From assembly GCA_034423015.1 (NCBI GenBank), contig DAOUJG010000064.1, positions 1-64,000 on the forward strand: 64,000 bases of DNA, in the 5' to 3' direction. A program made the position numbers and the translations under genes. The stretch is from JAGWBJ01 sp034423015. GTDB lineage: Bacteria > Chloroflexota > Dehalococcoidia > Lucifugimonadales > JAGWBF01. Shown here piece after piece: positions 1 through 8,062 of the stretch. Numbering within the stretch: position 1 is the stretch's first letter; each line of letters begins with the position of its first letter. Under the pieces are notes generated by a model. It was not told where the DNA came from. It searched no databases and saw only the letters and a program-made list of their open reading frames with translations.

Positions 1-1113
1 CTGGGCCCGGGTTACTACTACGTCCCCGCCGAGCTGGACCCTCATCCGGAGCTTCGGGCGCTTTACATAAACACCTGCGACCATCTGTCCGGGGCCTATG
101 GGCTGGCCGTGGAGGGCGCGACGTCCCACCTGAAAAGCCGGATCCCCCAGCGCGATGGAGAGAGGGACTCGGCATACGCCCTGCGGACCAGGCGCCAGGC
201 CATCGATAGCTGTCGTTTCCTCCTGCCTGCCTCCACGTTGACCAACGTGGGAGTCACCATGAACGCGCGGCTGATGGAGCACGCCATCACCAAGCTCCTG
301 TCGTCGGAGCTGGCGGAGGAGCGCAGCCTGGGCGACGACCTGAAGGACAAGGGGAGGGAGATCACCCCGACCCTCATCAAGTACGCCGAGCCCAACCAGT
401 ACCTGGCGTCCTCCCGGGACTGGCAGGTACGGTCGTCACCCGGGGGAGAGGCGACGGACGACGGGCGCCCCGAAGCCGTGCTGGTACACTGCGACGCCCA
501 GGCCGAGCAGAAGGTGGCTTCGGCGCTCCTGTACAGGTTCGCCGGGCTGCCCTATCAGCGGGTGTGGCGCATGGTCGAGGAGATGGACCGCCAGGGTCGG
601 GAGCGGGCCATAGACGGCTGCCTGGAGGAGTTGGGCGACCACGACGCGCCCCTCCGGGAGCTGGAGATGGTGGACTACACCTTCGAGTTCGTCATGGACT
701 ACGGCGCGTACAGGGAGTTCAAGCGCCACCGGATGCAGACCTACATCCCGCAGCCCCTGACCGTTTCAAACGGGTACCTGACGCCCGACCTGGTGAGGGA
801 CGCCGGCCTCGGGGACCTGTTCGACGAAGCGATGGGGCGCGTGGACGAGACCTTCCGCATGTTGTCGGAGGTCTCGCCCTCACTGGCGCAGTACGTCGTC
901 ACCCACGCCCACCGGCGGCGTTTCCTGGCCAGGATGAACCTGCGGGAGTGCTACCACCTCTTCAAGCTGCGCACCCAGCCCCAGGCCCACTTCTCCATAC
1001 GCGGGCCCGTCGAGGCCGCCATGCGGCAGGCGGTGGAGACCCACCCGGCCCTCTTCAAGCACCTCCGCCTGCGCAAGTTCCCCGACTGGTGGGGGGACCT
1101 GTACGGCTCCTGA
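1..1113 (+). CDS. thyX: FAD-dependent thymidylate synthase ThyX-like, 5' end outside window
   Basis: ThyX makes dTMP from dUMP with methylene-tetrahydrofolate and reduced FAD. The frame is open from the first base, so the gene begins upstream; 370 codons are visible. Two ThyX-like segments can be read: an N-terminal one (CDHLSGAYG through ATSHLKSRIP, followed by a helical stretch with LTNVG) and a C-terminal one with the RHR signature at about codons 242-244 (EFKRHRMQTYIPQP). The canonical RHRxxSxNExS pattern is only partly kept after RHR. A double-domain ThyX of about 500 residues is consistent with this. An internal GTG at 109 is a poor start because homologous sequence lies before it. The gene is convergent with the LLM gene at 1155. 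Assignment to the family is fairly safe; whether this copy is the active synthase is less sure. Confidence 0.8.
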   Translation: MGPGYYYVPAELDPHPELRALYINTCDHLSGAYGLAVEGATSHLKSRIPQRDGERDSAYALRTRRQAIDSCRFLLPASTLTNVGVTMNARLMEHAITKLLSSELAEERSLGDDLKDKGREITPTLIKYAEPNQYLASSRDWQVRSSPGGEATDDGRPEAVLVHCDAQAEQKVASALLYRFAGLPYQRVWRMVEEMDRQGRERAIDGCLEELGDHDAPLRELEMVDYTFEFVMDYGAYREFKRHRMQTYIPQPLTVSNGYLTPDLVRDAGLGDLFDEAMGRVDETFRMLSEVSPSLAQYVVTHAHRRRFLARMNLRECYHLFKLRTQPQAHFSIRGPVEAAMRQAVETHPALFKHLRLRKFPDWWGDLYGS

Positions 1114-1154
1114 CATGGCATTCCGGGCCGCAGGCGAGGAACCTTAGGGGCCCG

Positions 1155-2240
1155 CTAGGTCAGGTCCCGGACCCTGGGGCCCACCTCCTCGATGAGCAGT
1201 CGCATGGACCTCTGCATCAGGGTGTGGTCGTCGGGGTCCTGGGTGATGGCCAGGAGGCAGCCGAAGCCGCCCACGCTCTCGTAGAGCCGCCGCAGCTTGT
1301 TGGCGCACTCTTCCGGGTCGCCGACAATCCAGACGTTGGCCATCATGTACTCCACGTCGACCGCTTCGTCGGACATGGACAGGTCCACCTTCAGGGCATC
1401 CATCTGGCCGCTCTCCTTGCGGTTGATCCACTGGTGCTCGTCGAAGGGACGGCCAAGCACGACCCTGGCCTCCTCCCGGGCGGCCTCGGGGGTCTCGCCG
1501 ACGTATACGTCGCGGGCGATGCGCCACCGGCTGCGGTTTGCGGTGCGGTCCGCTGCGGCGGCCCCTTCCTCCACCATGCCCCATTGGGCCCTCAGGTCGG
1601 CCTCCAGCAGGTTGGAGCTGCTCATGGGTATCCAGCCGCGCTCCCCCGCCAGGCGTATCGTGTCGGAGCGGGGGGTGGAGGCGGCGACGCCGATGGGCGG
1701 GTGGGGCCTCTGGTAGGGGCGGTAGTGCAGCCGCCTCTCCAGGGCCGGCTGTGCCTCGGGGGCGTTGACCTTGTAGTAGGCCCCGTCGTACCGGAAGCCG
1801 CCGTCCTCCGAAGCCCAAAGCCCCAAGACCACATCCAGGGCCTCCTTTCCCTGGTCCCGCACCGCCGCCATGTCGCCCCGGTCCAGGCCGTACAGGTCGA
1901 GGTCGGTGCCGATGGACCGCAGGCCGATTCCCCAGTAGAAGCGGCCCCGGGCCATGTGGTCCAACATGGCTATGCGGTGGGCGGTGTCGACGGGATGGTG
2001 CAGCGGCAGGAGCGTCACTCCAGTGGCCAGGACGATGCGCTCGGTCAGGGCCAGCGCCTTCGCGATCAGCAGCTCGGGGGCCGGAGCGTTCTCCCACATC
2101 TCCGTAAAGTGCTCGCCGATCCACGCCTCGTGGTAGCCCAGGCGGTCGGCCTGGACGAGGAGCTCCATGTCCCGGTCGTAGGAGTCCGCGAAGGACCTCC
2201 TGGGAGGGTGCAGCGGCATCATGAACAGCCCGAAGTCCAT
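1155..2240 (-). CDS. LLM class flavin-dependent oxidoreductase (luciferase-like)
   Basis: This 361-residue protein has the bacterial luciferase-like TIM-barrel fold: MDFGLFMMPLHPP at the N terminus, EAWIGEHF near residue 40, LATGVTLLPLHHPV near 72, GRFYWGIGLRS near 100, and a C-terminal GDPEECANKLRRL segment typical of the family. Members use FMN or coenzyme F420 to oxidise or reduce diverse substrates; the substrate cannot be read from sequence. The ATG at 2240 follows a purine-rich stretch. It lies downstream of the iscA-like gene on the same strand but is separated from it by a strong hairpin. It is one of three LLM genes in the window. Confidence 0.88.
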   Translation of the reverse strand: MDFGLFMMPLHPPRRSFADSYDRDMELLVQADRLGYHEAWIGEHFTEMWENAPAPELLIAKALALTERIVLATGVTLLPLHHPVDTAHRIAMLDHMARGRFYWGIGLRSIGTDLDLYGLDRGDMAAVRDQGKEALDVVLGLWASEDGGFRYDGAYYKVNAPEAQPALERRLHYRPYQRPHPPIGVAASTPRSDTIRLAGERGWIPMSSSNLLEADLRAQWGMVEEGAAAADRTANRSRWRIARDVYVGETPEAAREEARVVLGRPFDEHQWINRKESGQMDALKVDLSMSDEAVDVEYMMANVWIVGDPEECANKLRRLYESVGGFGCLLAITQDPDDHTLMQRSMRLLIEEVGPRVRDLT

Positions 2241-2290
2241 GGCTCCTCCTTATCTTGTGCCGGCTCTCACTCCCTCCAGCCTGAAACGTC

Positions 2291-2317
2291 TGAGGCCCCG
2301 AAGGAATCGGGGCCTCA
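2291..2317 (-). terminator. Hairpin terminator-like structure after the IscA-like gene
   Basis: A perfect 11-bp stem (TGAGGCCCCGA / TCGGGGCCTCA) with a 5-base loop lies between the IscA-like stop at 2349 and the LLM start at 2240, both on the minus strand. There is no uniform T tract, so it may act as a rho-independent-like or RNA-stabilising hairpin. Confidence 0.6.
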
Positions 2318-2348
2318 TTCACCTGGTCTCTGCGCTTCTACGAGGTCT

Positions 2349-2711
2349 CTAGTGGCCCCCGCAGCCGCCCCCGCCGCAGCCGCCGGCTCCACAGCCGCAG
2401 CCGCTTCCGCAGCCGCCCGCCGAGGCGAACATGGGGTTGTTGATGACGAACCCCACCCTCGTGAGGTCCTCTATGTAGTCGATGATCGCGCCTTCCAGGA
2501 ACGGCTCGCTGTCGGAGTCCATGAGGAACCTGACGCCATCCATGTCCAGCGTGGTGTCGTCCTTCTGGACCTCCGACTCCATGGTCATCATGTACTGAAC
2601 GCCCCCGTGACCTGCGGGAACGGCGATCACTCTCAGGGCCGACCCATTATCACCCTGCTCGGCGAGGACTTCCTTGATCTTCTCCAACGCCGGAGAAGTC
2701 ACCTGAAGCAT
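2349..2711 (-). CDS. A-type iron-sulfur carrier-like protein (IscA/HesB family) with Gly/Cys tail
   Basis: A 120-residue protein matching the HesB/IscA fold: LRVIAVPAG near residue 30, a strand-rich middle with VRFLMDSDSEPFLEGAIIDYIEDL, and NPMF before a C-terminal tail. A-type proteins carry or deliver Fe-S clusters through three Cys. The last two fall in a CGCG motif in the tail, which is preserved here. The first Cys (usual GGCSG) is replaced by His in AGHGG. The last 22 residues are nearly all Gly and Cys, with five Cys. The ATG at 2711 has an AAGGAG Shine-Dalgarno. The gene is divergent from meaB and probably has its own promoter at 2772-2801. It could be a Chloroflexota-type subfamily with altered ligation. 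Confidence 0.82.
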   Translation of the reverse strand: MLQVTSPALEKIKEVLAEQGDNGSALRVIAVPAGHGGVQYMMTMESEVQKDDTTLDMDGVRFLMDSDSEPFLEGAIIDYIEDLTRVGFVINNPMFASAGGCGSGCGCGAGGCGGGGCGGH

Positions 2712-2771
2712 CGTGGACTCCTTTCACAGGCGCGCCTGGGGCGTCCTGTCCCCCCTGACCTTGGCCAATGG

Positions 2772-2801
2772 AGGGTAACACAGGCGTTCACGGCGAGTCA
2801 A
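2772..2801 (-). promoter_or_regulatory. Predicted sigma70-like promoter for the IscA-like gene
   Basis: On the minus strand TTGACT (2801-2796) is followed after 18 bases by TACCCT (2777-2772), with TGT just before it as an extended -10. It sits about 60 bases upstream of the IscA-like start. The rest of the intergenic region 2712-3005 shows no gene. Confidence 0.45.
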
Positions 2802-3005
2802 TACTGGACAGCCGCGGACGGTCGTGAAAGCCAAGGCTCGAATCGGACAGTTCCGAAGAAATTGACCTGTTTTCGGCGATTGCCGAATACGTGACCCCCT
2901 CACTTTTGGCCCCTGCCAGCATACCATTTTCAGCGATGGAGACACACACGGGAATCGACTCTGCCAGTCGGGGACGGGTGACAGTTTCCCTACACGCGGG
3001 TCTCC

Positions 3006-3034
3006 TTGACTCGAATTTTGGGGGGTGCTACAGT
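3006..3034 (+). promoter_or_regulatory. Predicted promoter for meaB
   Basis: TTGACT (3006-3011), a 17-base spacer, then TACAGT (3029-3034) preceded by TGC (extended -10). Transcription would start near 3041, about 30 bases before the chosen meaB ATG. This argues against the longer upstream reading frame that begins at 2891. Confidence 0.65.
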
Positions 3035-3070
3035 TTTTCCGCGCGCCCCAAACCCACCGGGCTCTTTTCT

Positions 3071-4051
3071 ATGGATGATACCGTCAACCGGTTGCTGGAG
3101 GGTGATCAGCGGGCCCTATCACGGCTCATCTCCCTGGTGGAATCGGGCGACCCACGGGGCGCCCGGGTCATGGAGGAGGTGCATCCTCACACCGGGACGG
3201 CGTACTGTATCGGCGTAACCGGCCCGCCGGGTGTGGGCAAGAGCACCATCGTCGACCGGCTGGCCGAGGCGATGCGGGCCCGGGGCCTGACGGTGGGGAT
3301 CATCGCCGTGGACCCGACCAGTCCCTACAGCGGCGGCGCATTTCTCGGCGACCGGGTCCGGATGCAGCGGCACTACCTGGACCCGGGCGTCTTCATCCGG
3401 AGCATGGCCACCAGGGACGCCGCCGGGGGGCTTCCAAGGGTGGTCAGCAGGGCCGTCCGCCTGCTGGACGCCTCGGGCAAGGACATGGTGATCGTGGAGA
3501 CGGTGGGGGTGGGCCAGACGGAGCTGGGGGTGATGGGGGTGGCGGACACGGTGGCGGTGGTGCTGATGCCCGAGGCCGGGGACGTGATCCAGACCCTCAA
3601 GGCCGGCCTGATGGAGATTGCCGACGTCTTCGTCGTGAACAAGGCCGACAGGGAGGGGGCGGACAGAATGGTGGCCGCGGTGAGGTCGATGCTGGAGATG
3701 GCCGCTGAGCATGGGAGCTGGGTGCCCCCTGTGGTCTCCACCCAGGCCCACAGGAACGAGGGCATCGATCATCTGCTGGGGCGCCTCATGGACCACAAGG
3801 AGTCCCTGTCCGGTACATCCAGGTTGGAGGAGAGGAGACGGGAACGGAGGGGGGAGGAGTTTCTGGGAACAATCGAGGAGGAGCTTGGCCGCAGGCTAAA
3901 GCAGCGCATCACCAGCGACCCGGCCATGAGCCGTGTCCTGGAGAGGGTGGAAGAGGGCCTGTCGGAACCCTACTCGGCGGCGGCGAGCCTTTTGGACGGC
4001 GCGCTGGACATCTTTAGCGAGCCGCCGCCCGACGTCCGCGGCCCGGACTAG
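3071..4051 (+). CDS. meaB: MeaB/ArgK-family GTPase (methylmalonyl-CoA mutase chaperone)
   Basis: MeaB-type G3E GTPases load and protect adenosylcobalamin in acyl-CoA mutases. The 326-residue protein has the P-loop GPPGVGKST at residues 51-59, the family-typical VDPTSPYSGGAFLGDRVRM near 82-102, the switch region ETVGVGQTE, and the guanine-specificity motif NKAD. The start at ATG 3071 is chosen because a promoter lies at 3006-3034 and the upstream extension has no family resemblance; no strong Shine-Dalgarno is visible. The mutase itself is not in the window, but adenosylcobalamin genes are (45420, 58392, 63748). Confidence 0.93.
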   Translation: MDDTVNRLLEGDQRALSRLISLVESGDPRGARVMEEVHPHTGTAYCIGVTGPPGVGKSTIVDRLAEAMRARGLTVGIIAVDPTSPYSGGAFLGDRVRMQRHYLDPGVFIRSMATRDAAGGLPRVVSRAVRLLDASGKDMVIVETVGVGQTELGVMGVADTVAVVLMPEAGDVIQTLKAGLMEIADVFVVNKADREGADRMVAAVRSMLEMAAEHGSWVPPVVSTQAHRNEGIDHLLGRLMDHKESLSGTSRLEERRRERRGEEFLGTIEEELGRRLKQRITSDPAMSRVLERVEEGLSEPYSAAASLLDGALDIFSEPPPDVRGPD

Positions 4052-4172
4052 AGGGACCGACAGGGGCACCCTCCCATTGCTGCAGGACTCCTGTGGGCAC
4101 CTAACACGCAAGAAATGGACCGGCGCCTTCCCGGTGCCCGGCACCGGGTCCCGGCCCAGCAGGGGAGGAATC

Positions 4173-4820
4173 ATGTCTTTCATGGGTATCGACCTGAGCT
4201 CGTCATCCAAGCGGGGCAGCTACTTCGCTCTGCTGGACACCGAGGGAAGCCTCATCTACCTTGACAGCTTCAAGGCCGTCGACCAGCTCATGGACGTCCT
4301 CAGGGCCCACAGCCCCGAGCTGATCGCCATCGATGCTCCCCTCTCCCTGCCCCTTGGCTTGGACTGTCTCGAAGAGGATTGCCCCTGCGCACCCACGCTG
4401 GAGCAGAAGGGCCGCGCCTCCGAGCAGGAGTTGGCCAGCATGCACATCGGCTGCTTCTTTACGACCAAGCGCTCCATCATCAAGGGCCTGATCTACCGGG
4501 GCCTGGACCTGAGGCGGGACCTGGAGGCCAAGGGCTACCGGGTGATCGAGGTGTATCCCTATGCCACCAAGGTGCTCCTGTTCGGGGGCAAGATGCCCCC
4601 CAAGAACACGGCCCGAGGCCTGGCGTTCCTGAAGGACAAGCTGTCCGGAGTGGTGACCGGGCTGGCCCCCTATCAGTCGGGCCTGAACCACCACGGCTGC
4701 GACGCCGTGCTCTCCGCATACACGGCGTGGCTTCACCAGGGTGACCGGACCGACTCCCTGGGTCGCCGGGAGGAGGGGCACATCGTGGTGCCCCAGCTCC
4801 TTTCCCCCGTCCTCGGCTAG
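4173..4820 (+). CDS. DUF429-family protein (predicted RNase H-like nuclease fold)
   Basis: This 215-residue protein begins MSFMGIDLSSSS, a short strand with an acidic residue as in RNase H-like folds. It continues with LIAIDAPLSLPLG near residue 52, a Cys-rich loop (CLEEDCPC), FFTTKRSIIKGLIYRG, VIEVYPYATK and HHGCDAVLSAYTAWL. The IDAP, EVYP and CDA.SAY motifs are the acidic positions conserved in DUF429. The start is fixed by an excellent Shine-Dalgarno (AGGGGAGGAA) 3 bases before ATG 4173; a longer frame upstream overlaps meaB and lacks support. The biochemical activity of the family is not established. Confidence 0.75.
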   Translation: MSFMGIDLSSSSKRGSYFALLDTEGSLIYLDSFKAVDQLMDVLRAHSPELIAIDAPLSLPLGLDCLEEDCPCAPTLEQKGRASEQELASMHIGCFFTTKRSIIKGLIYRGLDLRRDLEAKGYRVIEVYPYATKVLLFGGKMPPKNTARGLAFLKDKLSGVVTGLAPYQSGLNHHGCDAVLSAYTAWLHQGDRTDSLGRREEGHIVVPQLLSPVLG

Positions 4821-4835
4821 GCGGGCGGCGTGCCC

Positions 4836-4864
4836 TTGTCCGGTCTTTCGACCCGTCCTACAAT
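4836..4864 (+). promoter_or_regulatory. Predicted promoter for hpf
   Basis: TTGTCC (4836-4841), 17 bases, TACAAT (4859-4864), 37 bases before the hpf ATG. It begins only 16 bases after the DUF429 stop codon, so hpf probably has its own transcript. Confidence 0.65.
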
Positions 4865-4901
4865 AAGAGTTGGGAGCTTCCCATCGGGGGGTGAAGGACC
4901 C

Positions 4902-5492
4902 ATGGAGCTTGAAATAAGAGGAAAGAACCTGGAGCTTACGGACGTCGCCAGGGACCAGATCTCACGCAAGCTGGGCCGGCTTGGCCGCCGGCTGCCCGAG
5001 GTATCCACCGCCCTGGTGGAGCTGGCGCGGGAGAGGTCCCGGTCCCAGAGGGCGCCGGTCGTGGCACAGGTTACCCTGAACATCGACGGCACTGTCCTCA
5101 GGGGCGAGGAGCGGGGGTCCAACGCTGTGGCGGCCGTCGACGCCGTCATCGACGTCATGGACCGGCGGGTAGAGCGCTACAAGGGGAAGGCGTACCGGAG
5201 CCAGGTGGTAAAGAAGTCCGGCCGGAACGCGTCCATCCGGACCGAGGGCGCCCCTGAGCCGTCGGAGGCGGAGGTCCGGGAAGACGAAGCCGAGATGTCC
5301 GAGGCCGGCGGCAGGGTCGTGCGGACCAAGAGGTTCGCCATCAAGCCCATGACCCTGGAGGAGGCGGCCTTCCAGATGGACCTCCTGGGGCACGACTTCT
5401 TCCTGTTCAGAGACGGCGAGACCGAGGAGTACAACCTGCTGTACAGGCGGCGGGACGGTGACTACGGTCTCATCCAGCCCGAACCGCTGTAA
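4902..5492 (+). CDS. hpf: Ribosome hibernation promoting factor, long form
   Basis: A 196-residue long-form HPF, which dimerises 70S ribosomes into 100S particles in resting cells. The N-terminal RaiA/YfiA domain (MELEIRGKNLELTDVARDQI through VIDVMDRRVERYKGK, residues 1-90) is joined by a charged linker to the C-terminal dimerisation domain (FAIKPMTLEEAAFQMDLLGHDFFLF, then NLLYRRRDGDYGLIQP, residues about 145-196). ATG 4902 follows GGGGGTGAAGG. It is probably expressed from the promoter at 4836-4864 and ends before a bidirectional hairpin shared with the convergent slipin gene. Confidence 0.95.
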   Translation: MELEIRGKNLELTDVARDQISRKLGRLGRRLPEVSTALVELARERSRSQRAPVVAQVTLNIDGTVLRGEERGSNAVAAVDAVIDVMDRRVERYKGKAYRSQVVKKSGRNASIRTEGAPEPSEAEVREDEAEMSEAGGRVVRTKRFAIKPMTLEEAAFQMDLLGHDFFLFRDGETEEYNLLYRRRDGDYGLIQPEPL

Positions 5493-5555
5493 GACTCTTC
5501 TTGGCGGGGACCGTGTCGTCGCGGTGAGGGGCTTGCGGCGCCCCCTCTGCCACTC

Positions 5556-5587
5556 CCCAAAGCGAGGGCCTAGACCCTCGCTTTGGG
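5556..5587. terminator. Bidirectional hairpin between hpf and the slipin gene
   Basis: A perfect 13-bp stem (CCCAAAGCGAGGG / CCCTCGCTTTGGG) with a 6-base loop sits between the convergent stops at 5492 and 5616. No long T tract follows, so efficiency on either strand is unknown. Confidence 0.7.
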
Positions 5588-5615
5588 CCTTCGCCGGGGG
5601 ACGGCGGGAGGCGCC

Positions 5616-6485
5616 CTAAGAGTCCTTGTTGCTGTCGCCACGGTTGCCGCCGTTGCCCAGCCCCAGGAACGGCTGCAGCATCGACGTGAACTCCATGGGG
5701 AAGATGAACTTGGTGGCCGGGCTGCTCCCCAGGGACTTGAGCGTGTCGAAGTACTGAAGGCTCATGGTCTTCATGTCCACCGTATTGGCCACCTGGTAGA
5801 TCCGATCCAGGGCGGTGCTGAACCCCTCGGCCCTGAGGACGGCCGCCTGCTGGTCGCCCTGGGCCTGTAGTATCTCCGACTGGCGGTCGCCCTCGGCCTT
5901 GAGGATGAGGGACTGCTTCTCGCCCTCGGCCCGGTTGATCTGGGCCTGCCGCTGCCCCTCGGACTCGGTGATCTCGGCGGTCTTGATGGCCTCCGCCGAC
6001 TTCTCCCGCTCCATGGCCGCCTTGACGCCCGGGGGCGGGTCCACCTCGTTGATCTCCACCTGGCTCACCTTGACCCCCCAGCGCCCGGTGACCTCGTCCA
6101 GCCGGATCTGCAGGGTGTCCCGGATGCGCTCCCTCTCGGACAGGGCCGAGGCAAGGCTCGCGGCCCCGATGACGGCCCTCAAGGATGCGACGGCCAGGTT
6201 GATTACCGCCTGCTCCACGTTCTCCACGTTCAGAACGGCCCTTTGGGCCTCCTCCGGGAGAATCCGGAAGTAGATGACGAAGTCCATGTCCACCACGACA
6301 TTGTCGTTGGTGATGTACTTCTGGGTCGGGACCCGCCGGACCCGCTCTCGCAGGTCCACTATTCGCCCGCTCTCCACTATGGGGATGACTATCCTGAGGC
6401 CGGCGTCGGAGACCCTGTCCAGGGCGCCCCACTTGAGCACGACCATCTTCTCGTATTGCTTTACGACGACGACGCCTACCGCCAT
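5616..6485 (-). CDS. SPFH/band-7 protein (slipin, stomatin-like)
   Basis: A 289-residue stomatin-like protein: strand-rich SPFH domain (GLRIVIPIVESGRIVDLRERV, then DNVVVDMDFVIYFRI, residues about 30-75), then a long helix rich in Ala, Glu, Gln (EREKSAEAIKTAEITESEGQ, residues about 165-240), and a disordered Gly/Asn tail. Slipins form membrane oligomers, usually with NfeD partners. ATG 6485 has AGGAGG five bases upstream; a GTG one codon earlier is possible. Unlike classic stomatins there is no hydrophobic N-terminal hairpin, so membrane contact may come through NfeD, whose gene ends 22 bases upstream on the same strand. Confidence 0.9.
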   Translation of the reverse strand: MAVGVVVVKQYEKMVVLKWGALDRVSDAGLRIVIPIVESGRIVDLRERVRRVPTQKYITNDNVVVDMDFVIYFRILPEEAQRAVLNVENVEQAVINLAVASLRAVIGAASLASALSERERIRDTLQIRLDEVTGRWGVKVSQVEINEVDPPPGVKAAMEREKSAEAIKTAEITESEGQRQAQINRAEGEKQSLILKAEGDRQSEILQAQGDQQAAVLRAEGFSTALDRIYQVANTVDMKTMSLQYFDTLKSLGSSPATKFIFPMEFTSMLQPFLGLGNGGNRGDSNKDS

Positions 6486-6506
6486 CACAACCTCCTCAGC
6501 TTGGAG

Positions 6507-7871
6507 CTATCCTGTCCCTTCTTCGACGGCGGCCACTGTCAGGACGGTGCCGTCGACTCCGAGCACCCTGACCGTCTGGCCATTCTCAATAAAGGTATCA
6601 CCTTCGCTGATGGCTGTCCACTCCTCGGCATGGACGTGCACCGTGCCCTGTGGGTCGAGGTCGCTGGTGGCCACCCCCGTGGCGCCGACGACCTCCAGGA
6701 TCGTGGGCCCGGCCCTCTTAACCGCACGCCGGGACTGCACCACGGTGCTGTAGAACCATAGGCCCGCCAGGGTGAACCCGGCGGTCAGGCCCACTATGAG
6801 CCACAGGTTCACCTTGACGTCGGGCAGTGTCGGAGAGGGAGTACCGAAGCTGGAGAAGAGGAGCAGGCCTCCCAACACGAACGCCACGATGGAGGCTATG
6901 CCCAGGACGCCGAACCCGGCCACGAACACCTCCGCTATGAGCAGCGCCAGGGCCAGTGCTATGAAGCCCACGGCAGCCCAGTTTACGGGCAGGTTTCCGA
7001 AGCTCAGGAAGGCCAGCAGTATGAAGACCACTCCCACCACTCCCGGCACGATCATCCCCGGGTTGAACAGCTCTATCGCCAGTCCCAGCCCGCCCAGGGA
7101 GAGGAGCAGAAAGGCGATGTCCGGGTGGGCCAGGAAGGAGAGAAACCGTTCGATGATGTTCATGTTGGTCTCCCGGAGCACGACGCCCCGGGTGTCCAGC
7201 GTGACGGTCCCGGCCCCCGTCTCCGCCGTCCGGCCGTGTACCTGTTGCAGCAGGTCCGTGAGATCCTCGGCGATGAAGTCCACCACCTCCAGCTTCACGG
7301 CCTCGGCCGCGTCGTAGGCTATGGCGCTGCGTACCGTCGCCTCGAGCTTCTCCGAGTTCCGGCCCCGCTGCTGTGCGATGGTCCTCATCAGGGCGGCCGT
7401 GTCCTCGACCACCTTCGCCTCCAGGGTCTCTGGGATGTCCTCGCCCCCCGAGGCCACCGGCGCGGCGGCGCCGATGTTCGTGCCGGGGGCCATCACGGCG
7501 AAGTTGGCGGCAGCCGTGACGAATGTGCCTGCCGAGGCCGCGTGGGCGCCCCTGGGCTGGACATAGACGGCGGTGGGCACCTCGGCGTTGAGCAGGTCTT
7601 CGACGATCTTGCGGGTGGAGTCCAGCAGTCCCCCGGGGGTGTTGAGCTCGATGACGACCAGGCGAGCCCCGTCCTTCTCGCCCTTCTCGATGGTCCGGGA
7701 TATGTACCGCTGGGTCACGGGGTTGATCATCCCGTCCACACTTGCCACCAGCACGTGAGTCTCCTGGGCGCCGGCGGGCGCGGCGATGCCCACCGCGCCC
7801 AGGAGGACGAGGAGCGCCGAGAGGGCAAGGAGCGGCCGGCGCAGGAGAGGACGTTTTAGTCGGGTGGCCAT
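6507..7871 (-). CDS. NfeD-family membrane protein with ClpP-like serine protease domain
   Basis: A 454-residue long NfeD protein. It has a signal peptide or N-terminal anchor (MATRLKRPLLRRPLL then ALLVLLGAVGIA), then a ClpP/SppA-like domain with ELNTPGGLLDS and the catalytic-serine motif ASAGTFV (about residues 60-220). Several transmembrane helices follow (FLSFLAHPDIAFLLLSLGG and beyond, about 250-380), with a C-terminal OB-fold NfeD domain (GATGVATSDLDPQGTVHV). The frame extends to 7952, but a promoter at 7918-7946 and the signal peptide favour ATG 7871. With the slipin downstream it forms the usual stomatin-protease pair. Its membrane substrate is unknown. Confidence 0.9.
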   Translation of the reverse strand: MATRLKRPLLRRPLLALSALLVLLGAVGIAAPAGAQETHVLVASVDGMINPVTQRYISRTIEKGEKDGARLVVIELNTPGGLLDSTRKIVEDLLNAEVPTAVYVQPRGAHAASAGTFVTAAANFAVMAPGTNIGAAAPVASGGEDIPETLEAKVVEDTAALMRTIAQQRGRNSEKLEATVRSAIAYDAAEAVKLEVVDFIAEDLTDLLQQVHGRTAETGAGTVTLDTRGVVLRETNMNIIERFLSFLAHPDIAFLLLSLGGLGLAIELFNPGMIVPGVVGVVFILLAFLSFGNLPVNWAAVGFIALALALLIAEVFVAGFGVLGIASIVAFVLGGLLLFSSFGTPSPTLPDVKVNLWLIVGLTAGFTLAGLWFYSTVVQSRRAVKRAGPTILEVVGATGVATSDLDPQGTVHVHAEEWTAISEGDTFIENGQTVRVLGVDGTVLTVAAVEEGTG

Positions 7872-7917
7872 CGACCCCCGTCTTCTTGCGGTCTTCGTGT
7901 GAACAGGTCCTGATTCA

Positions 7918-7946
7918 ATCATCATGCCGGGTCTTGCCGTTGTCAA
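7918..7946 (-). promoter_or_regulatory. Predicted promoter for the nfeD-slipin pair
   Basis: On the minus strand TTGACA (7946-7941), 17 bases, GATGAT (7923-7918). The predicted start of transcription near 7911 lies downstream of the first possible start codon of the nfeD frame, which supports the internal ATG at 7871. Confidence 0.5.
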
Positions 7947-7993
7947 CATCACATACGGCTGCCGCCGCCCGCGCGTGTTGCGTCAAATAGGAT

Positions 7994-8036
7994 TGTTACC
8001 CAAGGGTCATACGTTGCCTCATAAATAGAGTTACCG
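7994..8036. repeat. Left inverted repeat of the insertion sequence
   Basis: Starts TGTTACC, contains CGTTGC and TCATAAAT, and ends GTTACCG. It matches the reverse complement of 9222-9264 at 33 of 43 positions; the mismatches cluster at positions 14-18 and 34-36. Confidence 0.85.
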
Positions 8037-8062
8037 AACAGGGGGCTTCTGCTGTTGTAGCA

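Noticed and set aside
564..2894. 776-residue plus-strand open frame across thyX, the LLM gene and the IscA-like gene
   Set aside because: Low-complexity Arg/Gly/Pro/His composition typical of antisense frames in GC-rich DNA; three recognisable genes occupy the same DNA in other frames.
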